A stretch of 5,251 bases of DNA from an uncultured Flammeovirgaceae bacterium (lineage in GTDB: Bacteria; Bacteroidota; Bacteroidia; Cytophagales; Cyclobacteriaceae): positions 1 to 5,251 of the forward strand of contig CAMPJM010000328.1 in the NCBI GenBank assembly GCA_946886805.1. The letters run 5' to 3'. A program made the translations under genes and the position numbers. Position 1 is the first letter of the stretch; every line of letters starts with the position of its first letter. Below the pieces are notes generated by a model. The model made no database searches. It worked only from the letters and a program-made list of their open reading frames with translations, and had not been told where the DNA came from. This document shows positions 1 to 3,565 of the stretch, in pieces.

Positions 1-1
1 C

Positions 2-400
2 TTAAGCACATATCTATTTGAAATTAGCCTGATAACGCCTACCACATGGATGATCATGGTAGGATTTGGTCTTTACCTTGGCTATGTTCCTTTCAATAGC
101 ATATTTTTCGACCGCCTTATTGCAGCGTTTCAGTACATTAGCAATGTAGGATTTGTCATGTATGTTGCAGATGCTTTCGGTTATCTGGGGAGTGTAGGGG
201 TCATGTTTTATAAGGAATTTGGCCATGCCGATATGAGTTGGCTTAAGTTTTTCATTTCAAACAGCTATATTCTAACCTTTGCCGGCACTCTGTTTATGGT
301 TATTTCCTTATTCTATTTCAAGAAAAAACAGGAAATGCTGAATAAAGTCTCAAAAGAAAAAGTAAATGATCCACCTTCTAAGAAGATGGCTTTGGCTTGA
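2..400 (+). CDS. DUF5690 family membrane protein, C-terminal part (candidate phosphonate permease)
   Basis: The reading frame is open from the left edge (codon 1 at position 2) to TGA at 398-400, giving the last 132 residues. The Met codon at 50 is internal, because in-frame sequence continues upstream of it. Three hydrophobic segments are visible at about fragment residues 15-35, 46-70 and 81-106, followed by a short Lys-rich cytoplasmic tail. The stretch FDRLIAAF...NVGFVMYVADAFGYLGSVGV matches, from memory, the conserved C-terminal signature of DUF5690 proteins. These are MFS-like membrane proteins of about 430 residues found in Bacteroidota, often next to a phosphonatase-like HAD hydrolase and an FAD oxidoreductase. 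Here a HAD and an HD phosphonate enzyme lie within 2.1 kb, which supports a role in phosphonate uptake, though transport is inferred and not shown. The gene ends in its own terminator. Family call is strong; function is tentative. Confidence 0.85.
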   Translation, partial: LSTYLFEISLITPTTWMIMVGFGLYLGYVPFNSIFFDRLIAAFQYISNVGFVMYVADAFGYLGSVGVMFYKEFGHADMSWLKFFISNSYILTFAGTLFMVISLFYFKKKQEMLNKVSKEKVNDPPSKKMALA

Positions 401-419
401 GGGCATAGCCCTCTTTTTT
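399..419 (+). terminator. Rho-independent terminator of the DUF5690 gene
   Basis: A perfect 6-bp stem, GAGGGC (399-404) with GCCCTC (408-413), closes a 3-nt loop and is followed directly by six T (414-419). The stem begins inside the TGA stop codon of the DUF5690 gene, so transcription of that operon most likely ends here. Confidence 0.85.
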
Positions 420-424
420 ACCAA

Positions 425-510
425 TGCCACGAAGATACCAAGGCACATAGTTTCTTAAAGATTTTACTTCGTTTTTTTTCTACTTTACCTTCTTTGAGTC
501 TTTGTGGCGT
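425..510. repeat. Imperfect palindromic intergenic repeat, copy 1
   Basis: The left arm begins TGCCACGAAGATACCAAGG and the right arm ends CTTTGAGTCTTTGTGGCGT. The right arm is an imperfect reverse complement of the left (TGCCACRAAG...CTTYGTGGCA). The interior is T-rich and contains another CTTCG. A second, cleaner copy lies at 1361-1425. This copy sits between the convergent 3' ends of the DUF5690 gene and the exported-protein gene. It may be a dispersed repeat of the genome and may also help to end transcription. It encodes nothing. Confidence 0.7.
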
Positions 511-529
511 AAAACACAAGCGTCTACGC

Positions 530-1129
530 CTAGAGCTTATTTAATTGATTATATTCCGCAATAAGCCGGATTGCCCCCGACGGCTGGTGTACATTCCAAT
601 CATGTTCTTTCAATAATGAATCAAGCTCCCGTGGATGCTGGCTTCGCATGCGAGGCAAAACCTTCTTTGAAAAATCGCACATTTCAAGGAGATCCTCATT
701 AAACTGTATAAAGTAATGATAATTGTAAGCATTTTCCTCTGCTTTGGTTAATTCTGAGGATTCACCCTTAACCGGAAAATCATAAGCTTTTCTTTTTCTT
801 AATACCTTCAATTCGCCACTTTGTACTACCTCATACAATTGGTATGGGAACTTTGAGGGAGATTTATCAGTAGCTATTTTTATGTAATGCCTGTTTATAT
901 TTTCCCTGGCATCGTAAAAATAGAGGGCCTTAACTTTATAAATGGGAAAAATCTCCAAACCTGTTTTCTTCCGTCTGTAAAGCAAGTCCTCTTTTTCTTC
1001 AAAATGAAAAGTCCCAGTTACTATTTCCTCACTCTCCAGTACTATTGTACCTTCATATGCTATTTCCTTTTCCCGCTCTAAAGAGGGGAATAAACTTAGG
1101 AACGCATGTAAAAGTATGATCAGAAGCAC
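530..1129 (-). CDS. Small exported protein of unknown function
   Basis: A 199-residue frame starting with GTG (1127-1129) and ending in TAG (530-532). GTG is the only reasonable start: an in-frame TGA lies six codons upstream with no ATG between. Residues 2-15 form a hydrophobic segment typical of a Sec signal peptide, with possible cleavage around residues 12-16 and no lipobox cysteine. The mature part begins Lys/Glu-rich. Residues 25-115 look like beta-strands with alternating charged and aromatic residues. Residues 138-199 are helical and end in IRLIAEYNQL, resembling the C-terminal layout of many small uncharacterised Bacteroidota secreted proteins. I recognise no catalytic motif; C151 is the only cysteine. 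It probably acts in the periplasm or at the envelope. It converges on the DUF5690 gene, and a link with phosphonate metabolism is unproven. A short GC-rich inverted repeat at 518-531 (AAGCGT/ACGCCT) overlapping the stop codon may be a weak terminator. Confidence 0.75.
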   Translation of the reverse strand: MLLIILLHAFLSLFPSLEREKEIAYEGTIVLESEEIVTGTFHFEEKEDLLYRRKKTGLEIFPIYKVKALYFYDARENINRHYIKIATDKSPSKFPYQLYEVVQSGELKVLRKRKAYDFPVKGESSELTKAEENAYNYHYFIQFNEDLLEMCDFSKKVLPRMRSQHPRELDSLLKEHDWNVHQPSGAIRLIAEYNQLNKL

Positions 1130-1201
1130 TTCAGCAGGTTTATGTCAAATTAATATTAACAATAAGGTAATGAATTGTTAACAATTTAACAACCTGCTGA
1201 A
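1130..1201. repeat. 11-bp perfect inverted repeat flanking the start of the exported-protein gene
   Basis: TTCAGCAGGTT (1130-1140) and AACCTGCTGAA (1191-1201) are exact reverse complements separated by 50 bp of AT-rich DNA. Read on the minus strand, the downstream arm ends immediately before the GTG start codon of the exported-protein gene. A transcript starting upstream of the distal arm could therefore fold the translation start into a stem. The arms could instead be the ends of a small mobile or dispersed element. The repeat is seen directly; its role is unknown. Confidence 0.6.
1173..1186. promoter_or_regulatory. 14-bp perfect palindrome, possible operator
   Basis: AATTGTTAACAATT is its own reverse complement. 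It lies 44-57 bp upstream of the GTG start of the exported-protein gene, inside the 11-bp inverted repeat. Position and symmetry fit a binding site for a dimeric regulator, but in AT-rich DNA such a palindrome could be chance. A TTAATTTG sequence on the minus strand between it and the start is one base off the Bacteroidota -7 consensus, without a well-spaced -33 partner. Confidence 0.35.
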
Positions 1202-1360
1202 TCTTTATTTGTTTTGGTGCCTTGTTGTGGGGTAAGGATGAACGGAGTCGCCAAAAACAAAGTTTTCGACAAACCCCTAAATCCCGTCGTAAAGGGGACT
1301 TTAGAGCAGTGGTAACGATGGAGAGGAAAGCGACAAAACGAAGATGTCTGAACTAGATAA
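1202..1360. other. Non-coding stretch, probably dispersed-repeat remnant
   Basis: Part of the 361-bp gap between the start of the exported gene (1129) and the end of the HAD gene (1491). It has no credible gene. It is more GC-rich than the flanking intergenic DNA and contains CCCCT (1274-1278) and AGGGG (1293-1297), able to form a 5-bp stem. The wording CCCCTAAATCCC...AAAGGGGACTTT resembles a non-coding repeat seen in many Bacteroidota genomes. Two related segments, near 1246-1264 and 1322-1343 (CGCCAAAAACAAAG and GCGACAAAACGAAG), suggest internal duplication. Identification as a repeat rests on memory of similar sequences. Confidence 0.4.
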
Positions 1361-1425
1361 TGCCACGAAGACACGAAGGTAAAAAGTCTCATGATGGATT
1401 ACTTCGTCTTTGTGACTTTGTGGCA
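1361..1425. repeat. Imperfect palindromic intergenic repeat, copy 2
   Basis: The left arm TGCCACGAAGACACGAAGG and the right arm CTTCGTCTTTGTGACTTTGTGGCA are near reverse complements around a central region of about 20 bp. The arms match the first copy at 425-510 closely; the middle differs in length and sequence. This copy lies about 65 bp beyond the 3' end of the HAD gene, so both copies sit downstream of gene ends. That is typical of dispersed palindromic units that are tolerated between genes and may act as folded RNA. Confidence 0.75.
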
Positions 1426-1490
1426 AAAACATTTGTCCCGTTCACCCGGCACTGGTTTACTATCTATTTTTCAGTGGCTTCTTTATCAAA

Positions 1491-2192
1491 TCAATTAAAA
1501 GCTTCTTCCAATTGAAAAATTTTCAGTATTTCAGGGAGTTCGCTCACGAGATGTGTGGGCCCTTCTGTCTCCAACGCTTCCTTTTTATAAGCTCCAGAGG
1601 TGACCCCTATCACAAATTTACAGCCTGCTTTTTTTCCCTGTTGGACATCGGAAGCAGTATCCCCTACTTTGGCAACCTGTTCGGGATTGTTGATACCAGT
1701 CATTTCCATAGCCTTGAAAATCATATCCGGGTGGGGTCTTCCATTGGCAACCTCATCACTGGTGATGCTGAGGTCAATAAGATTATTTCTTACCCACCCC
1801 AGCCTGCCAATTATAGCGTTGGCTATTTCCCGGCTAAAACCTGTGTCAATGGCTATTTTAATATTGTTTTTTCTTAATGCTTTAAAAGTTGATTCCACCC
1901 CCTTCTTTGCCCGTACTTTTTTGCTGTTCTCGTAAAATTCCACCATTCTTTTCACAAAGTTCTCGTGTATTTTATTGATGAGCACCTCGTATACACTGTC
2001 GTCCCCCTCGTATTTCTTTTGGAGGATTTGAAGGATAGCAACAGGCTTGGGAATGCCCATTACGTCATTGGCCTCTTCCTCTGTCACGTTGATTTTATGA
2101 TCTTTTAAAGCCTCTATCAAAGCCTTATGAACATAGCGATCATCCTCTACTGTGGTTCCGGCCATGTCAAATACTACTAATTTTATATTCAT
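1491..2192 (-). CDS. Phosphonatase-like HAD hydrolase (PhnX relative)
   Basis: A complete 233-residue protein, ATG at 2190-2192 and TGA at 1491-1493. It belongs to the HAD superfamily, C1-capped, in the group closest to phosphonoacetaldehyde hydrolase (PhnX; the phosphonatase-like family TIGR03351 by recollection). Visible residues are motif I FDMAGTT with nucleophile D9 and the phosphonatase-type A11-G12 in place of the usual second Asp; cap-domain MGIPK with K49, at the place of the Schiff-base lysine of PhnX; motif II around T117-G118; GRPHP with R152 replacing the usual HAD lysine; and motif IV VGDTASD with D178 and D182 for magnesium. The expected reaction is C-P cleavage of phosphonoacetaldehyde, or a related phosphonoaldehyde, to aldehyde plus phosphate in the cytoplasm. 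It diverges from the PhnZ-like gene across 217 bp. No clear terminator was found; the palindromic repeat lies 65 bp beyond the stop. The exact substrate is inferred. Confidence 0.9.
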   Translation of the reverse strand: MNIKLVVFDMAGTTVEDDRYVHKALIEALKDHKINVTEEEANDVMGIPKPVAILQILQKKYEGDDSVYEVLINKIHENFVKRMVEFYENSKKVRAKKGVESTFKALRKNNIKIAIDTGFSREIANAIIGRLGWVRNNLIDLSITSDEVANGRPHPDMIFKAMEMTGINNPEQVAKVGDTASDVQQGKKAGCKFVIGVTSGAYKKEALETEGPTHLVSELPEILKIFQLEEAFN

Positions 2193-2242
2193 GCTTTCGG
2201 GATTAGAAATAATATTTACAATAAAGGCTCAAATTAGGCTGA

Positions 2243-2255
2243 TTAGGTAACCTAA
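2243..2255. promoter_or_regulatory. Palindrome TTAGGT-A-ACCTAA, possible operator
   Basis: Six-base arms TTAGGT (2243-2248) and ACCTAA (2250-2255) are exact reverse complements around one central base. The site lies about 50 bp upstream of the HAD start codon, where a repressor or activator of that gene could bind. ATTAGG also occurs 9 bp to the left as a direct half-site. No regulator gene is visible in the window. Confidence 0.4.
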
Positions 2256-2272
2256 AAGTCATTCTTGTTTTA

Positions 2273-2303
2273 CTAATTTGTTATCTTTTTAAAAGATAAT
2301 TAG
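2273..2303. promoter_or_regulatory. 19-bp near-perfect palindrome with outer half-sites, possible operator
   Basis: TTATCTTTT (2281-2289) and AAAAGATAA (2291-2299) are exact 9-bp complements around a single T. Outside them CTAA (2273-2276) and TTAG (2300-2303) extend the symmetry, with a 4-base bulge on the left. The one-base centre argues against an RNA hairpin and for a dimeric DNA-binding protein. It lies about 90 bp upstream of the HAD start and about 75 bp upstream of the -7 element of the PhnZ-like gene, so it could control both. Confidence 0.5.
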
Positions 2304-2377
2304 AGGTTCGCCACAAAAATCATGTGGAATTAATGATTTGATAAACTTACTTTCTCGTCGATTAAGAGTTGCCGAAT

Positions 2378-2385
2378 TATTTTTG
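2378..2385 (+). promoter_or_regulatory. Bacteroidota-type -7 element for the PhnZ-like gene
   Basis: TATTTTTG matches the Bacteroidota -7 consensus TAnnTTTG exactly and ends 24 bp before the ATG at 2410, which would put the transcript start near 2390 with a short A-rich leader. A good -33 TTG at the usual spacing is not seen; the nearest candidate, TTTC at 2351, is weak. There is no Shine-Dalgarno sequence before the ATG, as is common in this phylum. Confidence 0.5.
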
Positions 2386-2409
2386 TAGAAAATTCATAAA
2401 TCAATCCTT

Positions 2410-2970
2410 ATGAGAAGCATATCAGAAAGAGTTGAGGAGATATTCTCCCTATACGAAAAATATGGCAACCGTGATTATATAGGTGAGCCCGTCTCTCAGA
2501 TCGAGCACATGTCTCAGGCAGCGCAAATGGCAATTGCCGGGGGATATGATGATGAAGTAATTTTAGCAGCTTTCTTCCATGATATTGGGCATATCTGTGA
2601 GTCTCAACAAGAAAAGAACAGCATGAATGGTTATGGCACAAAAAGCCATGAGATGATAGGTGCTTCTTACTTAAAAACACTTGGATTTTCCGAAAAGGTG
2701 TTGTCCCTGATACAAAGTCATGTCCCAGCCAAAAGATACCTTACTTTCATAGATCCGGCCTATTATGACAATTTATCAGAAGCCAGTAAGCAAACACTTA
2801 AATTCCAAGGAGGTGTTATGAAACCACAGGAAGCAAAAGCTTTTGAATCACATCCATATTTTAAAGAAAGCATTCAGTTACGAAAATGGGATGAACTGGC
2901 AAAAGAACAGGACCTTCCAATTATCGATCTCAATATTATCAAAGAAAAAGCAAAAAAGCATCTCTCTTAA
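2410..2970 (+). CDS. PhnZ/TmpB-type HD-domain oxygenase for C-P bond cleavage
   Basis: A complete 186-residue protein, ATG at 2410 and TAA at 2968-2970. It is an HD-domain mixed-valent di-iron oxygenase of the phosphonate-associated HDIG group (TIGR03276 by recollection). The residue numbering follows the characterised PhnZ almost one to one. The iron ligands are H33, H57-D58 (in FFHDIGH), H80, H104 and D161. H61 follows the HD pair. Y23 and E26 in YIGEPVSQIEH match the gating Tyr24/Glu27 pair. K108, S126, T129 and R158 fall where PhnZ holds the phosphonate group. The expected reaction is O2-dependent cleavage of a (R)-1-hydroxyalkylphosphonate, giving glycine plus phosphate from hydroxylated 2-aminoethylphosphonate, or betaine from the trimethylated analogue as in TmpB. 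The partner 2-oxoglutarate hydroxylase is not in the window. The gene diverges from the HAD gene; only a weak AT-rich hairpin (AATTTG 2984-2989 / CAAATT 2995-3000) follows. Confidence 0.92.
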   Translation: MRSISERVEEIFSLYEKYGNRDYIGEPVSQIEHMSQAAQMAIAGGYDDEVILAAFFHDIGHICESQQEKNSMNGYGTKSHEMIGASYLKTLGFSEKVLSLIQSHVPAKRYLTFIDPAYYDNLSEASKQTLKFQGGVMKPQEAKAFESHPYFKESIQLRKWDELAKEQDLPIIDLNIIKEKAKKHLS

Positions 2971-3565
2971 ATATTTCACCACTAATTTGCCTGTCAAATT
3001 CTCTCAGATGCTCTAGTTGTAGACATAATAATAAGATATTGGACCAATAACATTTTATAAGAGTCTGTGTTACCATCGTTGAGACAAATTTTGACCGTAC
3101 ACAAGTTTCTTAAAACTGCTTCATTTGATAAAGCCCCTTCTCTTATAGCCTTTAAGAACGGGATGTTTTTCTCGCATATAGTTAGGGGACTGTCCAAGCA
3201 TCATAATTCCCTAGGCAGAGTTGGCCACTTTCTTGCTAATCTATTAGCCAACTTGCAGTATAAGTTAATTAGCTTGGCATGGAAAGGAATTATCCGTATT
3301 GTAACTGCTCAAATCGTCAACAACAACATCACTTTATAGTTGCCGTGTTTATCGTTTTTAAATTTTGTTTTTTTATAGTCGATTCTTGCTAATGTCTTTC
3401 GTTTTTTTGGTCTTTGTCAATTCCAGCTAAGAAAGAAATAAACGACATGTCTGCTAATCAACATTAATCTAGAAAGTTTTTATATTTAAAAAAATTTCCA
3501 GTGTCAGCATAAATCTTCTAGTATAGTGAAGGAACGCTTAGAAGGCTATTGAATACGAATCAAAT
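2971..3565. other. Gene-poor AT-rich gap between the phosphonate cluster and the conjugation gene
   Basis: These 595 bp lie between two convergent genes and hold no gene that I can support. The minus strand from about 3310 to 2994 reads as roughly 105 codons broken by one TGA, and the plus strand carries an overlapping 90-codon GTG-started frame. Neither resembles a known family, so a decayed gene is possible but unproven. Nested inverted repeats occur at 3219-3253. From 3340 onward the DNA is T-rich, with several T-runs but no GC-rich stem, so no clear terminator for the coupling-protein gene is seen. No tRNA or direct-repeat attachment site was recognised. Confidence 0.45.
3219..3253. repeat. 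Nested inverted repeats in the gene-poor gap
   Basis: AGTTGGC (3219-3225) pairs with GCCAACT (3247-3253). Inside, GCTAAT (3235-3240) pairs with ATTAGC (3243-3248) around CT. The two pairings share bases 3247-3248, so they are alternatives and do not form one clean hairpin. No T-run follows, so this is not a standard terminator. Significance is uncertain. Confidence 0.3.

Larger units (their letters stand above)
2193..2409. promoter_or_regulatory. Divergent control region between the HAD and PhnZ-like genes
   Basis: This 217-bp AT-rich stretch separates two divergently transcribed phosphonate genes and must hold both promoters. It contains two strong palindromes (2243-2255 and 2281-2299), a TAnnTTTG element at 2378-2385 for the rightward gene, and a direct repeat of ATTAGG at 2233 and 2242. 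On the minus strand, TTTG at about 2229-2232 followed by a TATTTC sequence about 18 bp on is a possible but weak promoter for the HAD gene. No open reading frame or known riboswitch was recognised. Confidence 0.6.

Noticed and set aside
1186..1392. 68-codon minus-strand open frame
   Set aside because: It runs through the palindromic repeat and the repeat-like module and ends in the inverted repeat arm; its low-complexity Phe/His/Ser-rich product is typical of translated repeats.
1512..1935. Two overlapping plus-strand open frames opposite the HAD gene
   Set aside because: They are antisense to a well-supported gene with complete catalytic motifs and have no features of their own.
2408..2680. 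Minus-strand open frame opposite the PhnZ-like gene
   Set aside because: It is antisense to a gene with all catalytic residues conserved; a shadow frame.
2984..3000. AT-rich hairpin after the PhnZ-like gene as terminator
   Set aside because: The stem has only 6 bp, mostly A-T pairs, and no T-run follows; too weak to call.
2994..3197. 67-codon minus-strand open frame with TTG start
   Set aside because: Weak start directly after an in-frame TGA and no known similarity; mentioned only as a possible gene remnant.
3067..3339. 90-codon plus-strand open frame with GTG start
   Set aside because: No recognisable family, no -7 promoter or translation signal, and it overlaps an equally plausible antisense frame; treated as non-coding.
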